DNA of 64,000 nucleotides, taken from Ramlibacter sp. (GTDB lineage: Bacteria > Pseudomonadota > Gammaproteobacteria > Burkholderiales > Burkholderiaceae_C). Positions 1 to 8,057 of the stretch are shown piece by piece. The position numbers and the translations under genes are program-made. Under the pieces are notes generated by a model. It saw only the letters and a list, made by a program, of their open reading frames with translations, was not told where the DNA came from and did not search any database. The DNA is taken from contig NZ_JAQGNQ010000128.1 in assembly GCF_028291745.1 (NCBI RefSeq), positions 62,001-126,000 of the forward strand. The letters are read 5' to 3'. Each line of letters begins with the position of its first letter. Position 1 is the stretch's first letter.

Positions 1-110
1 GTAGCGCTCCCGGGTGCATGGCTCTATGCGCGGAGCCGATGAATGCCACGGTTGCTGGCGCAAGCGCTGCCGCGCCTAGAATCGCCGCAGCCGATCCGCC
101 CGGGACCCGA

Positions 111-1052
111 ATGTCGCGCGAGAACATCAATGACCTGTTTGCCTTCTTCGCGGTCGCCCAGGAGCGCAGCTTCACGCGCGCCGCGGCACGGCTCGGCGTT
201 TCGCAATCCTCGCTGAGCCACACGGTCCGGGCCCTCGAAACCCGCATGGGCGTGCGCCTGCTCACGCGCACCACGCGCAGCGTCTCGCCCACGGACGCCG
301 GCGAGCAGCTGATCCTCACCGTGCAGCCGCGCCTGCAGGAAATCGAGCAGGAGCTGGCGGCCGTCAGCGACCTGGGCGACAAGCCCGCCGGCACCATCCG
401 CATCACCGCGATCGATCACGTCATCGACAGCATCCTGTGGCCCCGCCTGGCCGCGGTGCTGGAGAAGTATCCCGACGTGCGCGTGGAGATGAGCTCGGAG
501 TACCGCCTGGTCGATGTCGCGGCGGAGCGCTTCGACATCGGCGTGCGCCATGGCGACCAGGTCCACAAGGACATGGTCGCCGTGCGGCTGACCCCCGACG
601 TGCGCATGACCATCGTCGGATCCCCGCGCTACTTCCAGACCCACCGCGAGCCGCTGACCGTGCAGGACCTGGCGCGGCACAACTGCATCTCCTTGCGCCT
701 CGCCGGCAGTGGCGGCATCTATGCGTGGGAGCTGCAGCATGAAGGCCGCGCCATCGAGGCGCGCGTCAGCGGCCAGGTGACCTTCAATGGCGCCTACCAG
801 ATCCTGAACGCGTCCTTGAGCGGATACGGCCTGGCCTTCCTGCCGGAAGAAATGACGCAGCCCCATGTGGACGCCGGCCGCTTGCGCAGAGTCATGGAGG
901 ACTGGTGTCCCAGCTTCCCGGGCCTGCATGCGTATTACCCGAGCCGCCGCAATTCCTCGCGCGCGATGCGGCTCGTGATCGACGCGATCCGCGACCAGGG
1001 ACAGGCCGCGCTGCCGTGCCCCACGGGCGACGCGCATGGTCGTAGCATGTGA
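111..1052 (+). CDS. LysR family transcriptional regulator
   Basis: Cytoplasmic DNA-binding regulator of 313 aa. An N-terminal winged helix-turn-helix occupies roughly residues 1-60, with the typical core FTRAAARLGVSQSSLSHTV and the RTTRSVSPTDAG stretch that ends the LysR DNA-binding domain. A periplasmic-binding-protein-like effector domain follows from about residue 90. The frame is open upstream to 18, but the ATG at 111 begins the protein exactly where family members begin (MSRENINDLFAFFAVAQ), so that start was chosen. The next gene on the strand is a dehalogenase-like hydrolase 370 bp downstream, a possible target. The effector cannot be read from sequence. Confidence 0.9.
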   Translation: MSRENINDLFAFFAVAQERSFTRAAARLGVSQSSLSHTVRALETRMGVRLLTRTTRSVSPTDAGEQLILTVQPRLQEIEQELAAVSDLGDKPAGTIRITAIDHVIDSILWPRLAAVLEKYPDVRVEMSSEYRLVDVAAERFDIGVRHGDQVHKDMVAVRLTPDVRMTIVGSPRYFQTHREPLTVQDLARHNCISLRLAGSGGIYAWELQHEGRAIEARVSGQVTFNGAYQILNASLSGYGLAFLPEEMTQPHVDAGRLRRVMEDWCPSFPGLHAYYPSRRNSSRAMRLVIDAIRDQGQAALPCPTGDAHGRSM

Positions 1053-1152
1053 CGACACCGCCTGCATCGGTGCCAACTCATTGGCAGCGCCCCGGCGCTG
1101 CTGGTAATCGCTGCTTGCCTTGCCGCTGCCGCGCGCGTACAACGGGGCGCAG

Positions 1153-1425
1153 ATGGCTCTTGTCTCCTGTGTCTGCGTGCTGCTGGCTGGCTGGTACCTG
1201 TGGCGGTGGGCGCGCCGCAGCCCGGACAAGAACCCGCTCGAGGCCCGCTTTCCGCTGGTGCCGCTGGCAGTCGTTGCGCCGTGGGCTTGCCTGCTACTGC
1301 CCCACGCTCTCGCAGGACTGCCGCCCGGGCGGCCGGCTCGACGAGCGGCTGGCCGATGCGCCCCGGAACCTGCATTGATGCCCCGCATCGCGCCGACGAT
1401 TCGGATCCACCGGGAGACAGCATGA
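1153..1425 (+). CDS. Possible small membrane protein (weak ORF)
   Basis: This is the only candidate gene in the 369-bp gap between the LysR gene and the hydrolase. From the ATG at 1153 it encodes about 90 aa with two hydrophobic segments (around LVSCVCVLLAGWYLW and LVPLAVVAPWACLLL) and an Arg/Pro-rich tail. Its stop overlaps the hydrolase start as ATGA, which would fit translational coupling. No strong ribosome binding site is visible and the tail looks like read-through of GC-rich DNA. It may be a real small gene, a decayed one, or chance; I recognise no family. Confidence 0.22.
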   Translation: MALVSCVCVLLAGWYLWRWARRSPDKNPLEARFPLVPLAVVAPWACLLLPHALAGLPPGRPARRAAGRCAPEPALMPRIAPTIRIHRETA

Positions 1426-2321
1426 GCGAGTATTTCGAGCAGTTCCGCAAGCGATTCACCAGGTCCGTCATCAGGACCAGCGGTGCGGAGATCGTCACCA
1501 CGGTGGGCGGCAGCGGCCCTCCCTTGCTCCTGATGCATGGCAATCCGTTCACGCACCTGTCCTGGCACAAGATCGCGCCGCGCCTGGCCGACGAATTCAC
1601 CGTCGTCTGCACCGACCTGCGGGGCTATGGCGACAGCTCCAAGCCGAAGGGCGGAAGCGCCCACGAAGAGTATTCCTTTCGCGCGATGGCCCAGGACCAG
1701 ATCGAGGTCATGCAGGCGCTTGGCTTCGACCGCTTCCATGCCGCGGGGCATGACCGCGGCGCGCGCGTGCTGCATCGCCTCTGCCTGGACCACGGCGACA
1801 AGGTGCTCAAGGCGGCCTTCCTCGACATGCTGCCGCAGCACCATCTCCTGAACCACATCACGCTGCGCTGGTGCCGGTTCTCGTGGCACTGGAGCTTCAT
1901 GGCGCAGGACTATCCGACCCCGGAAACGATGATGGGAGCCAACCCTGAATTCTTCATCCGCCGCAAGCTGTCCAAGACCGCCGAGGGCACGGCCTTCTTC
2001 GGCCCCGAAGCACTGCAGGAATACATCCGCTGCATTCGGAATCCGGACACCATCCATGCGATGTGTGAGGACTACCGGGCCACCTTCGGCATCGACCTCG
2101 AGATGGACACGGCCGACCACAACGCCGGCCGCCGCGTGCGCAACCCGACGCTGATCCTGTGGGGGGCGCATGGCGGCGTCGGCCGCAACCACAAGGCCGC
2201 GGAGGTCTGGGCCGAGTACGCTACCCGCATCGTCCGGGCCGCGACCGTGCCCTCGGGGCACTACCTGCAGGAGGAGTGCCCCGACGAGACCTATGCGGAG
2301 TTGCGGGGGTTCTTCGCGTAG
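1422..2321 (+). CDS. Fluoroacetate/haloacetate dehalogenase-like alpha/beta hydrolase
   Basis: A cytosolic alpha/beta hydrolase of 299 aa that closely resembles the fluoroacetate dehalogenase of Rhodopseudomonas (RPA1163 type). These enzymes displace halide from haloacetates by attack of an Asp and then hydrolyse the ester. The expected residues are present: nucleophile Asp111 in GHDRGAR, carboxylate-binding Arg112 and Arg115, acid Asp135, base His280 in SGHYLQEE, and the halide-pocket trio His156, Trp157 and Tyr218. The oxyanion-side motif HGNPFTHLSWH is at 39-49. The ATG at 1422 gives a family-length N-terminus. The stop codon lies inside a dispersed repeat that begins at 2318. Some relatives with this active site prefer chloroacetate or act as epoxide hydrolases, so the substrate is inferred. 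Confidence 0.8.
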   Translation: MSEYFEQFRKRFTRSVIRTSGAEIVTTVGGSGPPLLLMHGNPFTHLSWHKIAPRLADEFTVVCTDLRGYGDSSKPKGGSAHEEYSFRAMAQDQIEVMQALGFDRFHAAGHDRGARVLHRLCLDHGDKVLKAAFLDMLPQHHLLNHITLRWCRFSWHWSFMAQDYPTPETMMGANPEFFIRRKLSKTAEGTAFFGPEALQEYIRCIRNPDTIHAMCEDYRATFGIDLEMDTADHNAGRRVRNPTLILWGAHGGVGRNHKAAEVWAEYATRIVRAATVPSGHYLQEECPDETYAELRGFFA

Positions 2322-2389
2322 GGTGGGATGCCGCAGGCACCCCACCATGTAGCGCCGAACGGTGGGTTGCCTGCGGCCACCCACCCTAC
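2318..2389. repeat. Family A palindromic repeat, copy 1
   Basis: A 72-bp imperfect inverted repeat. The left arm starts GTAGGGTGGGATGCCGCAGG and the right arm ends CACCCACCCTAC. Related copies lie at 48416 and 58445. It directly abuts the dehalogenase-like gene and provides that gene's TAG stop (2319-2321). It could fold as a transcript-end hairpin. Confidence 0.8.
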
Positions 2390-2395
2390 TTGTTG

Positions 2396-2740
2396 CTACT
2401 TCTTGCCACGATCGTAGAAATACGAGCTCGCCCCCTTGTCGCCCATTTCGCGGGCCGGGCCGGTGCCCTTGCCGCCGGTGTCCGCGCTGCTGGCGGTGCC
2501 GGCCGCCGTGCCGGAACTTGCGCTGGCAGTCGGGATGCTGTCGTCGCGCGTGGCGTCCGGGTGGACGTACTTGTGTTCTTTCTCGCCGGAGTCGTGCATG
2601 GACTGCGGTGGCATGCCCGCGACCGGACGCACGAGCGAGAACCCCGGCGGGCGCGGTGGCGCAGTCACGGTCTGTGCGGCCGCGGCAAAAGCCGTCCAGG
2701 CCATGCTGGCGGCAACGACCCGCAGTCCGAATGCGCGCAT
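2396..2740 (-). CDS. Hypothetical secreted protein
   Basis: A 114-aa protein of unknown function. Starting at the ATG at 2740 (preceded by GGAGAGA) it opens with a signal-peptide-like segment, MRAFGLRVVAASMAWTAFA followed by AAAQT. The mature part is Pro-, Ser-, Thr- and Gly-rich with low complexity and ends in a Lys/Gly-rich tail (SSYFYDRGKK). It is transcribed toward the repeat at 2318. The signal peptide and ribosome binding site favour a real gene; no domain is recognised. Confidence 0.55.
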   Translation of the reverse strand: MRAFGLRVVAASMAWTAFAAAAQTVTAPPRPPGFSLVRPVAGMPPQSMHDSGEKEHKYVHPDATRDDSIPTASASSGTAAGTASSADTGGKGTGPAREMGDKGASSYFYDRGKK

Positions 2741-2975
2741 CTGATCTCTCCAGGTTCCGGGTTGCAAGGCTCTGCTGCGAATGTGCCCCGGCCGCTCAGC
2801 CGGCAGGAAAGAAGAAGGCTGCTTCTGGCGTAGGAACCTCCTTACGGCAAGTCCTCACCTCAGCGGCCTGGCTTGCGACGCGGCGTCCCCTCCTACACGT
2901 AAATGCGACCCGGATGCCGGTCGCCACCATGGCCCGACCGGGAAATGATGGGCGTTGCCATTGACTGGATGCACC

Positions 2976-4610
2976 ATGAAAGTACTCGTCCGCTACCTTG
3001 TCGTGCTTGCCTGGATGATCTGCATCTGCTGCGTTCCCGCGCAAGCGCAGACACCCCCGCCGCCCAAGGTGCTGGTGCTCTACGACACACCCACTGGCAC
3101 GACCTACGACAAGATCGGGTTCGCTTACTCGATCATGCTGCGCAACCTGCTGGGCCACTTCGATGCGCAGGTCACCCTGGCGCCCGTGGCCGGATACACG
3201 GCGGGCACCGTCAATGCGTACGACGCCACCTTCTACCTCGGATCGGCCTACGACTTCCAGTTGCCGGCGGCCTTTCTCGGCGATGCGGCAAGCACCGCGA
3301 AGACGCTCGTCTGGTTTCGCTACAACATCTGGCAGCTGGCCTGGAACCCGGCCTATAACTTCACCGCGACGCGCGGCGTGTCCTTTAGCGCCCTGCGCGG
3401 AATGAACGCAGCGCCGAGCGCAGCCAATCCCACGCCCGGCTTCTTCGACACGATCCAGTACAAGGGCAAGGCCTTCGTCAAGTACTACACCTTCAACAGC
3501 GACGGCACGGTCAGCGCCGACCCGGACGTCGGGATCACGGCCATTGCCGACCCCACCAAGGCGACCACGCTCGTCACGATGACCAACCCGAAGACCAAGG
3601 AGACGGCTCCCTACGTCGTGCGCTCGGGCAATTTCTGGTACGTGGCCGACGCGCCCCTGAGTTTCATCGGGCCGCGCGACCGTTATCTGGTGCTTGCCGA
3701 CCTGCTGCACGACATGCTGGGCAGCCCCGCCGCCGAGAGCCACAAGGCGATGATCCGCCTCGAGGACGTGAATGCCTGGACCTCCGTGGCGTCGATGAAG
3801 ACGCTTACCGACTACCTGCATGTCAAGGCGATCCCGTTCTCGATCGCCACGATTCCGCACTTCACGGATGCACTCGGCATCTACAACAACGGCGTGCCGC
3901 TCACCATCCCGCTCTCGCAGGCCAGCAATCTCAAGAAGGAATTGAACTACGCACTGGCGCGCGGCGGCGAGGTCGTGATGCACGGCTATACCCACCAGTA
4001 CGCAGCGCTGCGCAACCCCTACGATGCGGTGAGTGGCGACGACTACGAGATGTGGAACATCGTGGCCAACTCGCCGGTGGCGGAAGACTCGCAGGCCTGG
4101 GCGCTCGGCCGCCTGCGCGCCGGCCTGACCGAACTGCAAAGCAACGGCTACACGCCAGTCGCCTGGGAGATGCCGCACTACCAGGGTTCCGCCGCGGCTT
4201 ATCGCGCCACGCCGCAGGTGTTCCCCACCACCTACCAGCGCGTCGTGTACTACACCTCGGACACGCCGAACTTCACGGCGGCCGTCGGGCCGGACATGGC
4301 CGTCGGCCAGTTCTATCCCTACATCATCAACCAGGATTACTACGGCCAGAGAGTGCTGCCGGAAAACCTGGGCAACTTCGAATACGCCCTGCCGGGCGAT
4401 CCGACCGCGAACGTGGTCTACACCGGCAAGGACATCCTGACCAATGCGCAATACGCGCTGACGGTGCGCGACGGCTTCGGCTCCTTCTTCTTCCATCCCT
4501 TCCTGCTGGAACCCGCGTACGGGCTGCCGGCGCTGGCCGACCTCAAGGCCCTGGTCACCGCCATGACCAAACTGGGCTACACCTGGGTGGCGCCGAGCGG
4601 CTTGCGCTGA
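2976..4610 (+). CDS. DUF2334-type (polysaccharide-deacetylase-like) secreted protein
   Basis: A 544-aa exported protein starting at the ATG at 2976 with a clear signal peptide (VRYLVVLAWMICICC, then AQAQ). The N-terminal half resembles a ThuA/glutamine-amidotransferase-like fold (VLVLYDTPTGTTYDKIGFAY). The C-terminal half carries deacetylase-like motifs: MIRLEDVNAW (acidic metal-site region), EVVMHGYTHQY (the His pair of motif 2), and a terminal FHPFLLE. This arrangement matches DUF2334 proteins, which sit in the NodB-like carbohydrate esterase group and are often tied to envelope polysaccharide. No glycosyltransferase or export gene lies nearby, so the substrate is unknown. Confidence 0.72.
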   Translation: MKVLVRYLVVLAWMICICCVPAQAQTPPPPKVLVLYDTPTGTTYDKIGFAYSIMLRNLLGHFDAQVTLAPVAGYTAGTVNAYDATFYLGSAYDFQLPAAFLGDAASTAKTLVWFRYNIWQLAWNPAYNFTATRGVSFSALRGMNAAPSAANPTPGFFDTIQYKGKAFVKYYTFNSDGTVSADPDVGITAIADPTKATTLVTMTNPKTKETAPYVVRSGNFWYVADAPLSFIGPRDRYLVLADLLHDMLGSPAAESHKAMIRLEDVNAWTSVASMKTLTDYLHVKAIPFSIATIPHFTDALGIYNNGVPLTIPLSQASNLKKELNYALARGGEVVMHGYTHQYAALRNPYDAVSGDDYEMWNIVANSPVAEDSQAWALGRLRAGLTELQSNGYTPVAWEMPHYQGSAAAYRATPQVFPTTYQRVVYYTSDTPNFTAAVGPDMAVGQFYPYIINQDYYGQRVLPENLGNFEYALPGDPTANVVYTGKDILTNAQYALTVRDGFGSFFFHPFLLEPAYGLPALADLKALVTAMTKLGYTWVAPSGLR

Positions 4611-4638
4611 GCAACTGCGGCCTTGCCGCGGGCGGCTC

Positions 4639-5040
4639 TCATCGCGGCAGCGCTGCCGCATCGCTGGCGCTTGCGCCCGCCTCGTCCTGGCACTCCCGCT
4701 CGGCCGCGGCGCGCCCCTCGTTGAGGCGGCGGGCGCGGTCCTCGGGGAGCATGCAGTCCGGGGAATCGTCTTCGTCCTGCAGGTCCCAGGCGCGGCGCCG
4801 CCGCTTTTCCGCGGCGACCACCGAACAGGCGCTGGCCCAATAGAGATCGTGGATGACCGCCACGTTCTGCAGGCAGGCGTCGAAGCGCACGCGCGCATTG
4901 CTGCCGGGTGGCGGCAGTCGCGGCAGGGAGGTGGCGGAGAGCAGGTCGCGCCCCGGCCCGTCGCCGCAGAGTGCGAAGAGCGCAACCACTCCCGCCAGCA
5001 GGATGGCTGCCGCGGTGTGGGTGTGATCCCGGATTTGCAT
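4639..5040 (-). CDS. Hypothetical membrane-anchored or secreted protein
   Basis: A 133-aa ORF starting at the ATG at 5040. Residues 10-27 (TAAAILLAGVVALFALCG) form a hydrophobic N-terminal segment suitable as a signal peptide or anchor. The remainder is charged and contains several Cys residues (DACLQNVAVIHDLYWASAC, PDCMLPEDRARRLNEG, ERECQDE), suggesting periplasmic disulfides. It is convergent with the DUF2334 gene and lies downstream of the DUF3443 gene on the same strand. I recognise no family. Confidence 0.5.
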   Translation of the reverse strand: MQIRDHTHTAAAILLAGVVALFALCGDGPGRDLLSATSLPRLPPPGSNARVRFDACLQNVAVIHDLYWASACSVVAAEKRRRRAWDLQDEDDSPDCMLPEDRARRLNEGRAAAERECQDEAGASASDAAALPR

Positions 5041-5128
5041 GCTTCGCGCAAGGCCGCCCGCAACGGCAGTTCAACGCTCCTCGTGATGGCGGCCGGCGGT
5101 CATTCCGGGACCCCGGCCCTTCGCTCGT

Positions 5129-6319
5129 TCAGAAGGCCCAGTACGGTCCCGGTCCCGCCGGTGTGGTGGCGCCACGGATGGCAGAAAACACCGTGCGGCC
5201 GAAGAAGAAAGGCAAGCCCCAGTCGAACAGGCCGGCCCCGAGGCCGCCGGCCAGGTGGCCCACCACCGAATTGCCCGGGAGCTTGGCCGGGTCTTCGACC
5301 TGGAACGGGATGTCCGCCGTCGCGCCGTTGGTGCCCGTGAATGTGGCGTCCAGGGTCAGCGGCGTGGGCGGGCAGTAGAAGCCCGGCGTGCAGGGCAGGG
5401 TCGTGTCGCGGAAGAAGATGCCGTTGGAGCCGCTGTCGACGAAGCCTCTCAGCGAGCGGCCCTTGTAGACCGTCGTGATGTTGCCCTGGCTGTCGGCCGT
5501 GTACACCGTGGCCGCGCCAAGCTGGTTGTCGGCCTGCGTGCCGATGCCGAAGGTCAGGATGCCGGTCACGACCGGCAGGCCGCCAAGCGGGACCTGGGGC
5601 AAGGCGATCGTCACGCCGTTATTGTCGGCGGCGAACAGCGCCACCGGGTTGGTGACTTGCGAGGCCAGCGGCGCGGTCGACGCCGCGCAGGGGGTGCCGG
5701 CCGGGGTGCTCGGGCAGGCGTAATAAAGCGCCGGGGCGGTGCTGTTGAGGCATGCCGCGCCGCAGTCCTGCGTCTCCAGGCCGACCCCGAGGATGCCCTT
5801 GGCACCGGCGCCGACGCCGATCGACGTTCCCGTGTTGCTGCAAGCGGCCGGCACGTTGGGCAAGGCCGGGTCGTCGACCAGCTGCACCGGGATGCTGGCG
5901 GCCTGCTCCCCGGACAGTTGCACGTCCGCGCGTCGCACCGATCCCCACGAGAAGCCGCTGACGAAGCCGGCACATTCGGCCAGCGGGCTGCCATTGGGCG
6001 CGGCCACCTGCGGCAGGGTGACGCCCGTTACTGCGGATGCGGCCAGCCGCAGGCCGAACGAGCCGGTATCGAGCAGCACGTGGTCGATGGTCTGGCAGCT
6101 GGCGGTGCCCGGCTGGCAGACCGTGACCGTCACGTAGGGCGAGTTCACGGACCGGCCGTCGGTGCCCGCGTCGACCCTGATGTCCAGCTGATTGGCGGCC
6201 AAGGACGTCGTCGGCGGCGCAGGCGTGGTCGTGGAGTTGTCCGACCCGCCGCCGCAGCCGGACAGCAACGCGATCAAGGCGATGGCGGCGAGGCTCCGCC
6301 AAGCTGGCTGCCGCTTCAT
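5129..6319 (-). CDS. DUF3443 lipoprotein with pepsin-like aspartyl protease motifs
   Basis: A 396-aa lipoprotein: signal peptide and lipobox LLSGC (Cys22), then a Ser/Thr/Pro linker. Two classic aspartic-protease signatures are visible, LLDTGS at 82-87 and FVDSGS at 293-298, about 210 residues apart. KGILGVG (174-180) resembles the DGILGLG loop of the pepsin family. Length and spacing fit a two-lobed A1-type fold. Several Cys pairs suggest a periplasmic, disulfide-bonded protein. It overlaps the upstream DUF2844 gene as ATGA, a pairing I know from betaproteobacteria. Proteolytic activity is my inference; the family is officially of unknown function. Confidence 0.82.
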   Translation of the reverse strand: MKRQPAWRSLAAIALIALLSGCGGGSDNSTTTPAPPTTSLAANQLDIRVDAGTDGRSVNSPYVTVTVCQPGTASCQTIDHVLLDTGSFGLRLAASAVTGVTLPQVAAPNGSPLAECAGFVSGFSWGSVRRADVQLSGEQAASIPVQLVDDPALPNVPAACSNTGTSIGVGAGAKGILGVGLETQDCGAACLNSTAPALYYACPSTPAGTPCAASTAPLASQVTNPVALFAADNNGVTIALPQVPLGGLPVVTGILTFGIGTQADNQLGAATVYTADSQGNITTVYKGRSLRGFVDSGSNGIFFRDTTLPCTPGFYCPPTPLTLDATFTGTNGATADIPFQVEDPAKLPGNSVVGHLAGGLGAGLFDWGLPFFFGRTVFSAIRGATTPAGPGPYWAF

Positions 6320-6753
6320 TTCATCTCCTCGGGATCGAAGCCGGCGGGCAACTGCGAGGGCAGCCAGGCGCGCCCTTCGAACGCGCCCATGTGGCCGCTC
6401 GACACGACGACCATGTCGCCCGTATCAACGCGCTCGTGCGAGCGGTTGCCGGAGCGCTGGCCCTGGCTCTTCTGGAATTCCTGGAAGTGGCGGCCGAGCA
6501 GTTGCTTCAGGTCCGCCTTGAACGGACCCGACCAGCTCACGGCGAACACGGTGCCGGCGGCATTGGCGAATTCATGCACCTGCGTCTTGTTGCGCAGGGT
6601 GCGGCTGATGTCGGTATAGGCGACGCCGGCCGAAGTGGTGGCTGCCGTCTTCTGCACCGGGGTTGTCGTGGTGGCGTCCATGGGCTGGTCGGCCAGGGCG
6701 GCCAGCGCCAGCCGCGTGGCCAGCAGCAGGCCGACCAGGATGATTCTCTTCAC
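6316..6753 (-). CDS. DUF2844 exported protein
   Basis: A 145-aa protein with an N-terminal signal peptide (IILVGLLLATRLALAAL). The mature domain contains TRTL-like SRTLRNKTQVHEFANAAGTVFAVSWSG, which matches DUF2844, and ends with PSQLPAGFDPEEMK. The GTG at 6753 is preferred as start because it follows a GGAG sequence and begins right at the signal peptide. Its last bases overlap the DUF3443 start, so the two are translated as a pair. The family has no assigned biochemistry; a periplasmic partner for the protease-like DUF3443 protein is a reasonable inference. Confidence 0.8.
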   Translation of the reverse strand: MKRIILVGLLLATRLALAALADQPMDATTTTPVQKTAATTSAGVAYTDISRTLRNKTQVHEFANAAGTVFAVSWSGPFKADLKQLLGRHFQEFQKSQGQRSGNRSHERVDTGDMVVVSSGHMGAFEGRAWLPSQLPAGFDPEEMK

Positions 6754-6842
6754 GATGCGACTCCTGCCCGGAGGGCGAACCGGGCACGCAGCGAAGATAG
6801 CAGTCTTTTGGTTTCCCGGGCCTGCACGCCGTCTGCAAAGAT

Positions 6843-7943
6843 TCACGCGCGGGCGCGGGCCACCACGGCCACCGGACCGCCACCGGCCGGTCCCTGGTGC
6901 TCGGCGCCGCCGGAGACGTAGATGGCCCCGGTGCCCGCCACGCCTGCGATCAGTCCGCCGACGGCCGCGCGCGCGTGTCGCGTCGCGCTGATGTCGGTGT
7001 CGTCGAGCATCGTGTGGCGAAAGCCGCGCACCGCGCCGTCCGGCGAGGGCTCCGCCTTGGCAAAGACATTGACGATGCGCGCTGCGTCGGCGCCATCCTC
7101 GCGCAGCCCGGCGCTGGCGAGGGCCGAACGCACGGCGGCCAGGTCAATGGCGTCGCGCATCACGGCGTGGCCGATCACCAGTTCGCCGGCCGCCGCGCGC
7201 GAATTGCCCATCACCACCACCACGTTGTGCGCGAGCTCGATGCCGGCCGACGTGGAGGCCACCGAGGAATGCAGGTTCCAGTCGGCGAGCACGGCCGAAT
7301 CGGGCACCTCGGGCCCGACTTCGCCCAGGGCAACCGCCACCCCCAGCGCGGAAGCGCCGCGCGACCACGCCATCGAGGCGTACGACTCGCTGGTGACGGG
7401 CTCGCGGCCGCGCTGGCGCGCCTGCTCCACCCGCTCCGCGGTCAGCAGCGGGCACTTCACCTGCACGAAGTGCACGTCCGCCGCCGTTTCGATGCCGGCG
7501 TCGCGCCATGCCGAGCGCACCGCGCGCGCGGTTTCCTCGATCTGCGCCCGGCGACCGAGTTCCTCGGGCAGGAAGTCGCGGGTGTGCGCGACGCCGATCG
7601 CCATGCGCGGCGCGCCGGCGGCGGGCGCTTGCTGCACCGAACGACGCACGAATACCGACGCATGCGGGCTGAGCACGCCTTCGGTGCCGCCGGACATCAC
7701 CAGTGCGATGCGGTGCTCCACTTCGGCCGGCGTGCAGCCGAGGGCCGGCGCCAGCAGGCTGCAGAACGAGGCCGACGCGTATTCGCGCGTGAAGTCGTTG
7801 ACCCCGCCGTTGCCTTCGGTCTTGCCGAGGATCGCCACGATCTCGTGCGCGGCGAATGCACCGTCTTGCAGCAGGCGCTGCAGCCCCGAAATGTCGCCTG
7901 GCCCCCGCATGGGCAGGCGATAGAGATCCACTTGTTGCGCCAT
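6843..7943 (-). CDS. atzD: Cyanuric acid amidohydrolase / barbiturase family (AtzD-like)
   Basis: A 366-aa ring-opening amidohydrolase. The family hydrolyses cyanuric acid to 1-carboxybiuret, or barbiturate to ureidomalonate, using three structurally repeated domains that each supply a Ser-Lys dyad. All three dyads are visible at the AtzD spacing: Lys41 (GKTEGNG) with Ser84 (VMSGGTEG), Lys163 (QVKCPLL) with Ser232 (STSAGIE), and Lys296 (FAKAEPSPDG) with Ser344 (YVSGGAEHQGPAGGGP). Similarity to AtzD from memory is high along the whole length. Start at 7943 (MAQQVDLYRL) is preceded by AAGGA. It is divergent from an ABC/ureide operon. No AtzE/AtzF/biuret hydrolase is present, so cyanurate versus barbiturate cannot be settled; I favour the AtzD label by resemblance. 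Confidence 0.88.
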   Translation of the reverse strand: MAQQVDLYRLPMRGPGDISGLQRLLQDGAFAAHEIVAILGKTEGNGGVNDFTREYASASFCSLLAPALGCTPAEVEHRIALVMSGGTEGVLSPHASVFVRRSVQQAPAAGAPRMAIGVAHTRDFLPEELGRRAQIEETARAVRSAWRDAGIETAADVHFVQVKCPLLTAERVEQARQRGREPVTSESYASMAWSRGASALGVAVALGEVGPEVPDSAVLADWNLHSSVASTSAGIELAHNVVVVMGNSRAAAGELVIGHAVMRDAIDLAAVRSALASAGLREDGADAARIVNVFAKAEPSPDGAVRGFRHTMLDDTDISATRHARAAVGGLIAGVAGTGAIYVSGGAEHQGPAGGGPVAVVARARA

Positions 7944-8057
7944 CTTGCTGTGTCCTTGACTCGATGAAGGACCGCGACCGCAAGTTCCGCGCCTTGCACC
8001 GTTGTCGTGCGCGCGCCCCGCAAGCGGCTGGCACGGCCCGTGCATGTTCGCCCCCAT
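7944..8057. promoter_or_regulatory. Divergent control region with a 13-bp palindrome
   Basis: A 114-bp spacer between the divergent atzD-like gene and the ABC operon must hold both promoters. A perfect palindrome, GCACGG-C-CCGTGC, lies at 8031-8043, only 14 bp before the ABC ATPase start. It could be an operator or a leader hairpin. No convincing -35/-10 pair is seen. No LysR gene such as atzR is adjacent, so the regulator is unknown. Confidence 0.35.

Noticed and set aside
24-2384. A 786-codon open frame on the minus strand opposite the LysR and hydrolase genes
   Set aside because: It is the antisense shadow of two well-supported genes in very GC-rich DNA; the translation is His/Arg/Ala-rich with no domain.
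2796-5063. A 755-codon minus-strand frame opposite the DUF2334 gene
   Set aside because: The plus strand has a signal peptide and deacetylase motifs; the minus translation looks like GC-rich noise.
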